DNA of 41,381 nt from an uncultured Clostridia bacterium (GCA_944328495.1 CALVHR010000018.1:1-41381); one strand, 5' to 3'; positions 24,706-33,590 are shown, numbered from the stretch's first letter. Program-made: numbers and translations. The notes: generated by a model from the letters alone, not told the origin.

Positions 24706-26718
24706 ATGAAACTCACCGATTTAAAGGGGATTTCGGACAAGCGAGCGAAAGATTTAAACAAACTGAATATATTTACGCCCGAAGATCTCGTGCGGTATTT
24801 TCCGCGCTCCTATCTCGATCTTACCCAGCAAGTGCGCTTATCGTCCTGTTATCACAACGATACGGCGCTCATTGCCTGCCGCGTGGCGAGCGAGCCGCAG
24901 GTTTCTTATTACGGTAAGCGCAGTTATGTCAAAGTCTGGTGCGATCAGGACGGCGAACGCTTTTCGGCGGTATGGTTCAACGCGCCGTATGTGCGCGAAC
25001 ATCTGCACGCGGGCGAAGAATATCTTTTTTACGGCCGCATTTCCAACAAGCGCGGAGTGGGCGCGCCTTCGATGGTCAACCCGTCCTTTGAGCCCCGCGA
25101 ACGCAATTTTCGCCTCAAAGGCATCGTGCCGGTCTATGGGCTGAAAGGCACGCTGACGCAAAAATCGGTGCGGGATGCAGTGCGCGAAGCTCTGCGTCGT
25201 GTTTCCGTACAGACGGCGATTCCGTATGAACTGGTACAAAAATACAGAATTTCTCCCCTTGCACAGGCATATTCCGATATCCATGCGCCCGAGTCGCTTG
25301 CGGCAAAAGACAGGGCGGCGGAGCGCATCGCTTTGGAAGAATACTTTGTGCTCATTTCGGCATTCAAGTTTATCAAAGGCGGCAAAGAAGACGCGCGTGC
25401 CTTCCGATACGAGTGTACGGCGCAGGACGTTGCCGCATTTGCCGCGCGCTTTCCCTTTTCGTTTACGCAGGGGCAAAAGAGTGCGGTGAACGAGATCTTT
25501 GAAAATTTGAAATCCCCCAACCGCATGAACCGCTTGTTGCAGGGCGACGTGGGGAGCGGCAAGACGGCGGTCGCGCTGTGCGGCGTTTATATGGCTGTCA
25601 AAAGCGGGCATCAGGCGGCATTTTTGGCGCCTACCGAGGTGCTTGCGGCGCAGAATTTTGCGCTTATTCGAAAATATTTGCCCGAATATCGCGCCGCGTT
25701 TTTGGCGGGGTCTACGCCCGCGAAGGAAAAAACATCCATCAAAAAAGCGCTCGCGGCGGGAGAGATCGACATTGTGTGCGGTACGCATGCGGTGTTGCAA
25801 GCGGACGTGCAGCCAAAAGACCTCGCCTTTTGCGTCTGCGACGAACAGCATCGCTTCGGCGTGGCGCAGAGGAGCGCTTTGGGCGAGAAGAGTGCGGGTG
25901 CGGATATGCTCGTCATGTCCGCGACGCCCATTCCGCGTACGCTTTCGCTGATCTTTTACGGCGATCTCGACATCTCGGTGATCAAAGACAAACCCGTTTC
26001 GCGCGCAGAAGTTTCGACGGCGATCGTGCCTTCCAGAAAGTATGACGATATGCTCGAATACATCGGCGAGGAAGCGAAAAAGGGCAACCAGAGTTATTTT
26101 GTCTGTCCCAAGATCGAGGGGGACGAAGAGGGCTCGCTCATGAGCGTGACCGAACTGTTCGACGAGCTCAAAAACCGCCTTCCGCGCGTGCGGTTTGCGC
26201 TCCTGCACGGCAAGATGAAGGACAAGGAAAAGGCTGAAATCATGCAGGCGTTCAAAACAAAACAGGTCGATTGTCTCGTTTCGACTACTGTCATCGAGGT
26301 CGGGATCGACGTTCCGGACGCGACCATCATGGTCATTTACAACGCTGAACGTTTCGGCCTTTCGCAGTTGCATCAGCTGCGCGGCAGAGTGGGGCGGGGA
26401 AATAAAAAGAGCTATTGCTTTTTGCTCATGGGGACGGATTCCGAAGAAGCGCGTGTGCGGCTTTCCGCAATTAAAAATAATTCGGACGGCTTTGCGATCG
26501 CCGAAAAAGATCTGGAAATGCGCGGCGGAGGCGATTTTATGGGACTGCGCCAGAGCGGACATGTGTTATCGGATATCAAGAACCTTCGCTATCCGCCCGA
26601 AGTTATTTTCACGGCGAAGAGGCTTGCGGACGAGGCGATCGCCTGTGCGGATATTTCCCGGCTTCGCGAACTCGCTTTGAAAAAATATGAGGCGTTGCAA
26701 GATATCGTGCTCAATTGA
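24706..26718 (+). CDS. recG: ATP-dependent DNA helicase RecG
   Basis: Branch-migrating helicase that regresses stalled forks and processes Holliday junctions. I choose ATG 24706 (MKLTDLKGISDKRAKDLNKL) after GAGGGGAGAGG; an upstream in-frame extension would cross the fakA terminator. The 670 residues include the wedge/OB domain, Walker A GDVGSGKTAVAL (Lys286), DEQHRFGVAQR (Asp379), MSATPIPRTL, STTVIEVGIDVPDA and the motif VI segment QLRGRVGRG, then the TRG/RecG tail (GGGDFMGLRQSGH). It starts after a terminator and I see no clear promoter in the 95-bp gap. Confidence 0.96.
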   Translation: MKLTDLKGISDKRAKDLNKLNIFTPEDLVRYFPRSYLDLTQQVRLSSCYHNDTALIACRVASEPQVSYYGKRSYVKVWCDQDGERFSAVWFNAPYVREHLHAGEEYLFYGRISNKRGVGAPSMVNPSFEPRERNFRLKGIVPVYGLKGTLTQKSVRDAVREALRRVSVQTAIPYELVQKYRISPLAQAYSDIHAPESLAAKDRAAERIALEEYFVLISAFKFIKGGKEDARAFRYECTAQDVAAFAARFPFSFTQGQKSAVNEIFENLKSPNRMNRLLQGDVGSGKTAVALCGVYMAVKSGHQAAFLAPTEVLAAQNFALIRKYLPEYRAAFLAGSTPAKEKTSIKKALAAGEIDIVCGTHAVLQADVQPKDLAFCVCDEQHRFGVAQRSALGEKSAGADMLVMSATPIPRTLSLIFYGDLDISVIKDKPVSRAEVSTAIVPSRKYDDMLEYIGEEAKKGNQSYFVCPKIEGDEEGSLMSVTELFDELKNRLPRVRFALLHGKMKDKEKAEIMQAFKTKQVDCLVSTTVIEVGIDVPDATIMVIYNAERFGLSQLHQLRGRVGRGNKKSYCFLLMGTDSEEARVRLSAIKNNSDGFAIAEKDLEMRGGGDFMGLRQSGHVLSDIKNLRYPPEVIFTAKRLADEAIACADISRLRELALKKYEALQDIVLN

Positions 26719-26724
26719 TTTTTG

Positions 26725-26756
26725 CCCGCCGCTTGCCTGGCAAGCGGCGGGTTTTT
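26725..26756 (+). terminator. Terminator of recG
   Basis: A 12-bp perfect stem CCCGCCGCTTGC (26725-26736) / GCAAGCGGCGGG (26740-26751) with a 3-nt loop, followed by T5. It closes the housekeeping block. Confidence 0.92.
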
Positions 26757-26839
26757 CTGTTTTTGAAAGCTTTTCTATTTGTAAAAATAGCAAAGTTGAT
26801 CGAATTTCTCGCGCGTGCGCGTGTATGGCGCGCGTTTTA

Positions 26840-26869
26840 TTGACAGGACATGCGTTCGCATGGTATAAT
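26840..26869 (+). promoter_or_regulatory. Histidine operon promoter with palindromic spacer
   Basis: Both boxes are perfect consensus: TTGACA (26840-26845) and TATAAT (26864-26869), 18 bp apart. The spacer holds the palindrome CATGCG-TT-CGCATG (26849-26862). A repressor bound there would block RNA polymerase, a reasonable control for an otherwise very strong promoter. Transcription would start near 26876, about 94 nt before hisZ. Confidence 0.85.
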
Positions 26870-26909
26870 ATTTCGGAAAAACAAGCAAAAAATTTTTGCA
26901 AAAAGTCTG

Positions 26910-26946
26910 TATTTATGCGCGCAGTGCGGAATAAACCGCATAAATA
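26910..26946 (+). other. Leader hairpin in the histidine operon 5' UTR
   Basis: Perfect 10-bp arms TATTTATGCG (26910-26919) and CGCATAAATA (26937-26946) enclose a 17-nt loop; a second small palindrome (GCAAAAA/TTTTTGC) lies upstream near 26885. The leader is too short for a T-box, I see no run of His codons, and no terminator tail follows the stem. Its role is unknown; it may shape translation of hisZ. Confidence 0.45.
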
Positions 26947-26969
26947 TACAAAATTGGCGAGGGAAGACG

Positions 26970-27953
26970 ATGTCTTATTATAAATTGCCGTCGGGGGTGC
27001 GCGACGTATTGCCCGACGAATGTGAAAAGCTGGACGCCGCGGAAGAGATCCTGCGCGGCAAATTCAAAGGAGCGGGATTCCGCTTTGTGCGTTCGGCGGG
27101 ACTGGAATATTACGACACATACGCCTGCATCAAGAGTACGGTCGCGCAGACCAAGATGTTCAAACTTACGGACAAGGACGGAAATCTGATCGTTCTGCGG
27201 CCGGATATGACCTTGGCGTGCGCGCGCATTGCGGCGACAAAACTGCACGAGGAGCGGGCAAAACTTTGCTATTTCACGCAGGTGTATGACTTATCGGCGG
27301 GCGGGAATTCCGATCGCGAAGTCGCACAAGCGGGCGTGGAAGTATTCGGCGAGAGGGGTGCCCGTGCGGATGCGGAGATCATAGCGTTTGCCGTCGATTG
27401 CCTCAAAGCGGTCGGACTGAAAAAATTTATCGTGGACATCGGGCACGTCGGCTTCTATAAAGGGCTTTTGGAAGAGAGCGGACTGCGCGAAGAAGACGCG
27501 GAAGAGATCCGTGCTTATATTAACGCAAAAGATCAGGTCAATACCGAGCTTGCCTTAAAAAAACTGGGAGCAGGCAAAAAAGCGCAGGCGGCGATTTTGG
27601 CGCTTCCGTCGCTGTTCGGCGGCGCGGAAGTTTTGTCCGAAGCGGAAAAACTTACGGATAACGCCCTTGCGCGCGAGTCGCTCGCGCATTTGCAGGAAGT
27701 ATACGCTTATCTGAAAAAAGCGCGCGTGGACGAGTATGTATCTTTCGACCTCGGAACCGTCAAGAGTCTTTCGTACTATTCGGGCATGGTCTTTACGGGG
27801 CTCGCGGAAGGCGTGGGCGCTTCGGTGCTTTCAGGCGGCAGATACGACGGGCTTTGCGCTCAGTTTGGAAAAGATCTTCCTGCGGTCGGTTTTGCAGTCG
27901 GAATGATGCGCGTTCTGCGCGCGTTGCAGAACAAGGAGGGCGGTATATGCTGA
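26970..27953 (+). CDS. hisZ: ATP phosphoribosyltransferase regulatory subunit HisZ
   Basis: HisRS-like protein that pairs with short-form HisG to form the histidine-sensitive first enzyme of the pathway. ATG 26970 lies after GAGGGAAG; the frame extends upstream through the promoter, which rules out earlier starts. The 327-residue protein is shorter than a histidyl-tRNA synthetase and lacks the anticodon-binding domain. It keeps class-II motifs (LPSGVRDVLPDE, VLRPDMTLACARI, SGGRYDGL). Immediate linkage to a 209-residue HisG supports HisZ over a synthetase. It overlaps hisG by 7 bp. Confidence 0.93.
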   Translation: MSYYKLPSGVRDVLPDECEKLDAAEEILRGKFKGAGFRFVRSAGLEYYDTYACIKSTVAQTKMFKLTDKDGNLIVLRPDMTLACARIAATKLHEERAKLCYFTQVYDLSAGGNSDREVAQAGVEVFGERGARADAEIIAFAVDCLKAVGLKKFIVDIGHVGFYKGLLEESGLREEDAEEIRAYINAKDQVNTELALKKLGAGKKAQAAILALPSLFGGAEVLSEAEKLTDNALARESLAHLQEVYAYLKKARVDEYVSFDLGTVKSLSYYSGMVFTGLAEGVGASVLSGGRYDGLCAQFGKDLPAVGFAVGMMRVLRALQNKEGGIC

Positions 27954-28576
27954 ATGTAGCGCTTGCCAAGGGACGGCTTGCCGAATCTTGCGCGGACATA
28001 TTTATCAAATGCGGCATCCGTGCCGAAGTCTTAAAGGAAGAGACGCGCAAATTAGTGTTGGAAACGCCGGACGGCGCATTCAAATTTTTCTTTGTGAAGC
28101 CTGCGGACGTGCCGACGTACGTTGAATACGGCATTGCCGACATCGGCGTGGTAGGGAAGGATACCCTTCTCGAAGCGGACGCGGACTTGTATGAAATGCT
28201 CGATCTGGGCTTTGAAAAGTGCAGGCTGAGCCTGGCCGGCTTTCCGGATGCGAAGGAAAAATTGCACGGATCGCACCTGCGCGTTGCGACCAAATATGTC
28301 AACCTCGCGAAAAAGTTGTTCTTGACCCGCGGCGAAGATGTAGAGATCATCAAGCTCAACGGTTCCATTGAACTTGCGCCGCTGACGGGGCTTGCGGACG
28401 TCATTTTCGATATCGTTCAGTCGGGCGGGACATTGCGTGCGAACGGATTGGTCGTGTTAGAAGATGTTTTTGATATTTCCGCGCGGCTGATCGCGAACAA
28501 AGTCAGCCTGAAAACCAAAGCGGCGGAGATCTTGCCGCTTCTTTCGGAAATGAAAAAATATATCGGGCAAGCATAA
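27947..28576 (+). CDS. hisG: ATP phosphoribosyltransferase, short form
   Basis: Catalyses the first step of histidine synthesis, joining ATP and PRPP. The 209-residue product is the short form that lacks the C-terminal regulatory domain and needs HisZ. Motifs include LNVALAKGRLAE, GIADIGVVGKDTL, and the PRPP-site region IIKLNGSIELAPLTGLADVI followed by DIVQSGGTLRANGL. AAGGAGGG precedes ATG 27947, which overlaps the hisZ end. Confidence 0.96.
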   Translation: MLNVALAKGRLAESCADIFIKCGIRAEVLKEETRKLVLETPDGAFKFFFVKPADVPTYVEYGIADIGVVGKDTLLEADADLYEMLDLGFEKCRLSLAGFPDAKEKLHGSHLRVATKYVNLAKKLFLTRGEDVEIIKLNGSIELAPLTGLADVIFDIVQSGGTLRANGLVVLEDVFDISARLIANKVSLKTKAAEILPLLSEMKKYIGQA

Positions 28577-28585
28577 GAGGAAAAC

Positions 28586-29857
28586 ATGAAAATTTATAAA
28601 AATCCCGCGGAGGCGGAGAGCATTCTCTCACGCGGTAAATTTGACGATGAAAAGGCTGCGGCTGCGGTGCGCGCGATCGTTGCGGCGGTGCGCGAAAAAA
28701 AGGACGAAGCACTGTTTTCATACAGTGAGCAGTTTGACGGTTCCCGCCTGACGGCGGAAACGGTGTGCGTGAGCGACGCGGAATTCGCCGCGGCGTACGA
28801 ACAGGTGGATGAGGCGTTCATTGCTTCGCTTCGCAAGGCGGCAAAGAACGTCTACGAGTATCATTGCCGTTCGCCGAAGACGCAGGACGTGCGCACGCAA
28901 AACGGCCGTACGACGGGGTATGTGGTGCGCGCGGTGGAGCGCGCGGGCATCTATGTTCCGGGCGGCACGGCGCCCTTGTCCAGTTCGGTGCTGATGGGCG
29001 TTCTGCCCGCAAAGGCGGCGGGAGTAGAGCATATCTACGTCTGTACGCCGGCGAAAAACGGAAAGATCGAACCCGCTATTTTGGTTGCGGCAAAGGAATG
29101 CGGTGCGGAAAAGGTGTTTAAAGTGGGCGGTGCGCAGGCGATCGCGGCGCTCGCGTACGGGACGCAGAGCATTCCGAAAGCGGACGTCATCGCGGGACCC
29201 GGCAATATCTTCGTCACCCTCGCCAAAAAGGAAGTATACGGTGAAGTGGGATTGGACATGCTTGCGGGGCCTTCGGAAATTCTCATCGTTGCGGACAATA
29301 AGCAAAATCCCGAATTTGTGGCGGCGGATGTTCTGTCGCAGGCGGAGCACGACAAACTTGCGCGCGCCCTGCTCATTACCGACGACGCGGCATTTGCCGA
29401 AAAAGTACAGGCGGAAGTGGAACGTCAGCTTGCTCTTTTGCCGCGCAGAGACATTGCGGCATATTCCTGCGAACATGCGGGCGGTATCATTCTGGTGAAG
29501 GACATGGACGAGGCGGTGGATCTCGCCAACAAAATTGCGCCCGAGCATCTCGAACTCGCCGTGGAAAATTGTGACGAACTTTTGCCGAAGATAAAAAATG
29601 CGGGCGCGGTGTTCTTGGGGGCGTGGACGCCCGAGCCCGTCGGCGATTATTTCGCGGGGCCCGACCATACTCTGCCTACGGGCGGCTCGGCGCGCTTTTT
29701 CGAAGTGCTCAACCAGGACGTGTTTTTGCGCAAAATGAGCGTCATCAAATATACGCGCGAGGCGATCGAAGAGGACGGCGAGGACATTGTGCGCCTTGCG
29801 GAAAGCGAACATCTCGGCGCGCATGCGAATGCGGTGCGCGTCCGTTTAAAAAAATAA
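28586..29857 (+). CDS. hisD: Histidinol dehydrogenase
   Basis: NAD-dependent, zinc-containing enzyme for the last two oxidations, histidinol to histidine. The 423-residue product has the hallmarks: RAGIYVPGGTAPLSSSVLM, KVGGAQAIAALAYGTQSIP, the DVIAGPGNIFVTLAKKEVYG signature, LDMLAGPSEILIVAD, QAEHD and IAPEHLEL, then the zinc and product-site region DYFAGPDHTLPTGGSARF. It begins 9 bp after hisG. In many operons hisC follows; here a short gap with a hairpin and then hisB. Confidence 0.97.
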   Translation: MKIYKNPAEAESILSRGKFDDEKAAAAVRAIVAAVREKKDEALFSYSEQFDGSRLTAETVCVSDAEFAAAYEQVDEAFIASLRKAAKNVYEYHCRSPKTQDVRTQNGRTTGYVVRAVERAGIYVPGGTAPLSSSVLMGVLPAKAAGVEHIYVCTPAKNGKIEPAILVAAKECGAEKVFKVGGAQAIAALAYGTQSIPKADVIAGPGNIFVTLAKKEVYGEVGLDMLAGPSEILIVADNKQNPEFVAADVLSQAEHDKLARALLITDDAAFAEKVQAEVERQLALLPRRDIAAYSCEHAGGIILVKDMDEAVDLANKIAPEHLELAVENCDELLPKIKNAGAVFLGAWTPEPVGDYFAGPDHTLPTGGSARFFEVLNQDVFLRKMSVIKYTREAIEEDGEDIVRLAESEHLGAHANAVRVRLKK

Positions 29858-29863
29858 CAATGC

Positions 29864-29887
29864 CGCCCGCGCCGAATGGCGCGGGCG
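29864..29887 (+). other. Intercistronic GC-rich hairpin between hisD and hisB
   Basis: A 10-bp perfect stem CGCCCGCGCC (29864-29873) / GGCGCGGGCG (29878-29887) with a GAAT loop. No T run follows, so it is not an intrinsic terminator. It could protect or cut the operon mRNA, a common role of such stems. Confidence 0.6.
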
Positions 29888-29909
29888 AAAGCACAGGGAG
29901 GAAACAGGA

Positions 29910-30485
29910 ATGCGTACAGCCGAAATTTCCCGCAAAACGCGTGAAACGGATATTTCGCTCAAACTCGATTTGGACGGCAAGGGGCTCAATTCCGTCGATA
30001 CGGGTGTGGGATTTTTGAACCATATGCTCGAACTTTTGAGTGTGCATTCGGGAATGGATTTGCAGATCAAATGCACGGGAGATATTGACGTGGATTTCCA
30101 CCATAGCGTGGAAGACGTCGGAATCTGTCTCGGTCAGGCATTCAAAACGGCGCTCGGCGACAAGAAGGGCATCGCCCGTTTTGCCGACCGCATCGTGCCG
30201 ATGGATGAATGTGCCGCGCTTGTCGCGCTGGACATCAGCGGCAGACCGTATCTCAATTTCGAGCAAAAACTTTCGGGCAAGATCGGCGAATTCGATGCCG
30301 AACTCGTCGAAGAGTTTTTGCGCGCATTTTCGTTCAATGCGGGCGTGAATCTGTATGTGCAGCTTCTCAAAGGCGGCAACATGCATCACGAAGCGGAAGC
30401 TATTTTCAAGGCTTTTGCCAAATGTGTGCAGGATGCGGTGAAGATCGTATCCGACTCCGTCCCGTCCTCCAAAGGGGTGCTGTAA
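29910..30485 (+). CDS. hisB: Imidazoleglycerol-phosphate dehydratase
   Basis: Removes water from imidazole glycerol phosphate to give imidazole acetol phosphate. The 191-residue protein is the single-function form; it lacks the HAD-type histidinol phosphatase domain fused in enterobacteria. Metal-binding motifs are VDFHHSVEDVG and NMHHEAEAIFKAFA, with LDGKGLNSVDTGVGFLNHML at the N-terminus. GGGAGG lies upstream. hisH begins directly after its stop codon. Confidence 0.97.
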   Translation: MRTAEISRKTRETDISLKLDLDGKGLNSVDTGVGFLNHMLELLSVHSGMDLQIKCTGDIDVDFHHSVEDVGICLGQAFKTALGDKKGIARFADRIVPMDECAALVALDISGRPYLNFEQKLSGKIGEFDAELVEEFLRAFSFNAGVNLYVQLLKGGNMHHEAEAIFKAFAKCVQDAVKIVSDSVPSSKGVL

Positions 30486-31073
30486 ATGATCGGCATCGTC
30501 GATTACGGCGCGGGGAACCTGCGTTCGGTGCAAAAGGCTTTGGAGGCGATCGGCGAGCGAGCGGTCGTTTCGGGCGAAACGAGGGCGCTGGACGGTTGCG
30601 ATAAGCTGATTTTGCCGGGTGTCGGTTCTTTCGGCGCGGGCATGGCGGAACTCTGCGCGCGCGGACTGGATACATACGTGAAAGAGCGCGTGCGGGACAC
30701 GAAATTGCTCGGCATATGCCTCGGGATGCAGTTTTTGCTGGAAAAAAGCTTTGAAGACGGCGAGTATGCGGGCCTCGGGCTTGTGAAGGGACAGGTCGTT
30801 CGCTTTTGCGAGGGCAAGATCCCGCAGATCGGCTGGAACGAAGTGCACGACCTCAAAACGCCGCTGTTTGACGGCATTGCAGAGGGTACGCGCTTTTATT
30901 TCGTGCACAGTTACCGCGCCGACTGCGCGGACAGGTTTGCCTGTGCCAAGACCGAATATTTTGTCGAGTATCCGTCGGCGGTGTACAGCGGAAACGCGTA
31001 CGGGGTGCAGTTTCATCCCGAAAAGAGCGGCGAGGCAGGTTTAAGGCTTTTGAAAAATTTTTGCGCAATGTGA
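30486..31073 (+). CDS. hisH: Imidazole glycerol phosphate synthase, glutaminase subunit
   Basis: Class-I glutamine amidotransferase that hands ammonia to HisF. The catalytic triad is visible: Cys78 in GICLGMQFL, His177 and Glu179 in VQFHPEKSG. The oxyanion segment LPGVGSFGAGM and the central HSYRADC block fit the family; 195 residues is usual. The ATG follows the hisB stop without a gap, so translation is probably coupled. Confidence 0.97.
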   Translation: MIGIVDYGAGNLRSVQKALEAIGERAVVSGETRALDGCDKLILPGVGSFGAGMAELCARGLDTYVKERVRDTKLLGICLGMQFLLEKSFEDGEYAGLGLVKGQVVRFCEGKIPQIGWNEVHDLKTPLFDGIAEGTRFYFVHSYRADCADRFACAKTEYFVEYPSAVYSGNAYGVQFHPEKSGEAGLRLLKNFCAM

Positions 31074-31113
31074 GCGCGATGAGGACAATGACAACGCAAA
31101 AGGAGAATTTATC

Positions 31114-31827
31114 ATGATTTTATTTCCTGCGATCGATATTTTGAACGGCAAGGCGGTGCGCCTGTACAAGGGCGACAAAAATCAGGTGACCGAGTACGGC
31201 GATCCCGTCGAGTTTGCGGAAAAATGGGCGGAAGCGGGCGCCGAATGGCTGCATATCGTTGACCTTTCGGGCGCGTTCACGGGCGAGAGCGGCATCGACG
31301 ATATCATCAGCGAAATCAAGAAACATGTAGACGTCAGGATACAGAGCGGCGGCGGGCTGCGCAGGATCGTGGATATCCGCAGACGTTTGGACGCTGGCGC
31401 GGACCGCGCGGTCATCGGCACGATGGCGGCATACCATCCCGACGATTTTGCGCTTGCGACCTACCAATTTCCCGAAAAGATCGTGGCGGGCATCGACGCG
31501 AAGGACGGAATGTTCGCGGTCAAAGGCTGGACGGAAACGACGGATATCTCCGCGATCGAATTCGGGAAAAAATGTAAACATATGCACATTCGTTATGCGC
31601 TGTATACCGATATTTCCAAGGACGGCGCCATGGAAGGCGCAAATGTAGAGGGCACGGCGCAGATGCAGGAAGAAACCGGGCTGTCGATCATTGCTTCGGG
31701 CGGCATTTCTTCGATGCAGGACGTGCTCGCACTGAAAGCAAAAAACATTTACGGTGCGGTGCTCGGCAAAGCGCTCTATGACGGAAAGATCGATCTGAAA
31801 GAAGCGCTTGCGGCGGCGCGCGCATAA
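31114..31827 (+). CDS. hisA: ProFAR isomerase HisA
   Basis: Amadori isomerase of the pathway, an eight-fold TIM barrel of 237 residues. The first catalytic Asp is Asp8 ([14 protein letters not shown]) and the second is Asp128 in GIDAKDG. Two phosphate-binding sites are readable: [11 protein letters not shown] and [24 protein letters not shown] precedes the ATG, 40 bp after hisH. Confidence 0.96.
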   Translation: MILFPAIDILNGKAVRLYKGDKNQVTEYGDPVEFAEKWAEAGAEWLHIVDLSGAFTGESGIDDIISEIKKHVDVRIQSGGGLRRIVDIRRRLDAGADRAVIGTMAAYHPDDFALATYQFPEKIVAGIDAKDGMFAVKGWTETTDISAIEFGKKCKHMHIRYALYTDISKDGAMEGANVEGTAQMQEETGLSIIASGGISSMQDVLALKAKNIYGAVLGKALYDGKIDLKEALAAARA

Positions 31828-31837
31828 GGAAATGACA

Positions 31838-32602
31838 ATGCTTGCAAAGAGGATCATACCCTGCCTGGATATTGACAAAGGGCGGGTTGTCAAAGGAGTC
31901 AACTTTGTCAATTTAATCGATGCGGGCGATCCCGTGGAGATCGCCAAGGCGTACGACAAGATCGGCGCGGACGAGATCGTGTTTTTGGATATTACTGCTT
32001 CCAGTGACGGAAGAAAGACTGCCGTCGACATTTTAAGCCGTGCCAGCGAGCAGGTATTTATTCCGCTGACGGTGGGCGGCGGTATTCGTTCAACGGAAGA
32101 TTTCCGTGAACTTTTGGCGGCGGGCGCGGACAAGATCGCCGTCAATTCTGCGGCGATCCGCAATCCGTCCCTCATTACAGACGCAGCGCTCAAATTCGGT
32201 TCGCAATGCGTGGTGCTGGCGGTGGATGCAAAGCGCAACGAGCGTGGAAGCTGGGCCGTTTATCTCAACGGCGGCAGGGTGCGCACCGAACTGGATGCGA
32301 TCGAATGGATCCGCCGCGCAGAAAAATTGGGCGCGGGGGAAGTGCTTCTGACCAGTATGGACAGAGACGGCACAAAAGCGGGTTACGATCTCGAACTTAC
32401 GCGCGCCGCGGCGGATGCGGTAAATATTCCCGTCATAGCGTCGGGCGGCGCGGGAACGATGAAAGATTTTGCCGACGTTCTCACGGACGGAGGCGCAGAT
32501 GCGGCGCTCGCGGCATCGCTGTTCCATTTTTCGCAGATCGACATGAAAGAACTCAAAGAATATCTCGCGGGGCAGGGCATCCCGGTAAGGAAGGTTTATT
32601 AA
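31838..32602 (+). CDS. hisF: Imidazole glycerol phosphate synthase, cyclase subunit
   Basis: Synthase partner of HisH; makes imidazole glycerol phosphate and AICAR. Of two close ATG codons (31832 and 31838) I take 31838: AGGA then lies 7 nt upstream, and the catalytic residues fall at the family numbers Asp11 ([10 protein letters not shown]) and Asp130 (VVLAVDAK). Phosphate-binding loops are [12 protein letters not shown] and [13 protein letters not shown]. The 254-residue length is standard. Confidence 0.97.
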   Translation: MLAKRIIPCLDIDKGRVVKGVNFVNLIDAGDPVEIAKAYDKIGADEIVFLDITASSDGRKTAVDILSRASEQVFIPLTVGGGIRSTEDFRELLAAGADKIAVNSAAIRNPSLITDAALKFGSQCVVLAVDAKRNERGSWAVYLNGGRVRTELDAIEWIRRAEKLGAGEVLLTSMDRDGTKAGYDLELTRAAADAVNIPVIASGGAGTMKDFADVLTDGGADAALAASLFHFSQIDMKELKEYLAGQGIPVRKVY

Positions 32603-32605
32603 GAT

Positions 32606-33205
32606 ATGGAACAACTCAAATTTGACGAAAAGGGACTTGTCTGCGCCATTGCACAGGACTATGAGAGCGGCGAGGTACTGATGCAGGCGTACATGAACGA
32701 AGAAGCGTACAAAAAGACGCTGGAAACGGGTTACGCGCATTATTGGAGCCGTTCCCGCCGAAAATTATGGAAAAAAGGGGAAGAGAGCGGACATCTGCAA
32801 AAGGTGCGCGGAATATTTCTCGATTGCGATAAGGACTGTGTGCTCTTGAAGGTGGAACAGATCGGCGCGGCGTGCCATACGGGTAACTACACCTGTTTTT
32901 ATACCCCTATACAGGATTGCGGGGAAGGGGCGCCGATGCTCGGTGAATTGCAGCGCATTGTCGAGGACCGCAAAGCAAACCCCGAAGAGGGCAGCTATAC
33001 GGCGTATCTTTTTTCCAAGGGTGTGGATAAGATCGCGAAAAAGACAGGCGAAGAGGCTGTGGAATTGGTCATAGCGGCTAAGAATAAAAGCAAGGAAGAG
33101 ATCGTGGGCGAGTGCGCCGATCTTTTCTACCACACGCTTGTTCTTTTATGCGATGCGGGCGTGAAGCTTTCGGACGTATGCACGGAGCTGAAAAACAGAC
33201 ATTGA
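32606..33205 (+). CDS. hisIE: Bifunctional phosphoribosyl-AMP cyclohydrolase / phosphoribosyl-ATP pyrophosphatase
   Basis: Fused enzyme for steps two and three of histidine synthesis. Residues 1-~105 are HisI ([47 protein letters not shown] with zinc-binding Cys and His). Residues ~110-199 are HisE, an all-helical MazG-like domain ([34 protein letters not shown] with metal-binding Glu residues). It begins 3 bp after hisF and ends the operon; copy B of the structured repeat starts 10 bp after its stop. Confidence 0.96.
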   Translation: MEQLKFDEKGLVCAIAQDYESGEVLMQAYMNEEAYKKTLETGYAHYWSRSRRKLWKKGEESGHLQKVRGIFLDCDKDCVLLKVEQIGAACHTGNYTCFYTPIQDCGEGAPMLGELQRIVEDRKANPEEGSYTAYLFSKGVDKIAKKTGEEAVELVIAAKNKSKEEIVGECADLFYHTLVLLCDAGVKLSDVCTELKNRH

Positions 33206-33215
33206 GAAAGGGTTT

Positions 33216-33590
33216 ACACTTTTTCTTTCGAGCTGACGAAAGAAAAAGTCGTAATTTGAGGGCTCTGCCCTCTGCGGCGCACTTTTAGGGGCACGCCATA
33301 GTATGCGCGCCGCATTCACCCGCTTGAGGTCGCAGGCATGCGACAAATTGGGTGCGCTAATCCAAAATTGCGATTTTGGAACGCGCCAAAATTATTAAAT
33401 AATATCTGAAAAAGCCGAAATCACACTTTTGGCTTTTTCCCCCGATTTGCCGAAGGCTTACGGAAAGGGTGAAGTTGCGGCATTCAAAATATGTGTGCCA
33501 TTAAAAATGCCGCAACGAGGGGAAAGCGGTTCGGGTTTCCCCTAAAAATCTCGGCATTTCGCAGGCATCAGCTTGCCGAGAAATGCGAGA
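33216..33590. repeat. Multi-hairpin intergenic repeat, copy B (inverted)
   Basis: This 375-bp non-coding element is the reverse complement counterpart of 16487-16865 and fills most of the 405-bp gap between hisIE and the aldolase gene. All hairpins are kept. One stem has arms GTTGCGGCAT / ATGCCGCAAC (read in the copy A direction) where copy A has AACGCGGCAT / ATGCCGCGTT: three neighbouring base pairs changed on both sides with pairing preserved. The palindrome ACTTTTTCTTTCG / CGAAAGAAAAAGT (33219-33250 region) lies 13 bp after the hisIE stop. Orientation to flanking genes is opposite to copy A, so it does not need a fixed direction of transcription. Confidence 0.9.

Noticed and set aside
26870-26969. 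T-box or His-leader attenuator ahead of the histidine operon
   Set aside because: The leader is only about 95 nt, shows no T-box core, no run of His codons and no terminator/antiterminator pair.
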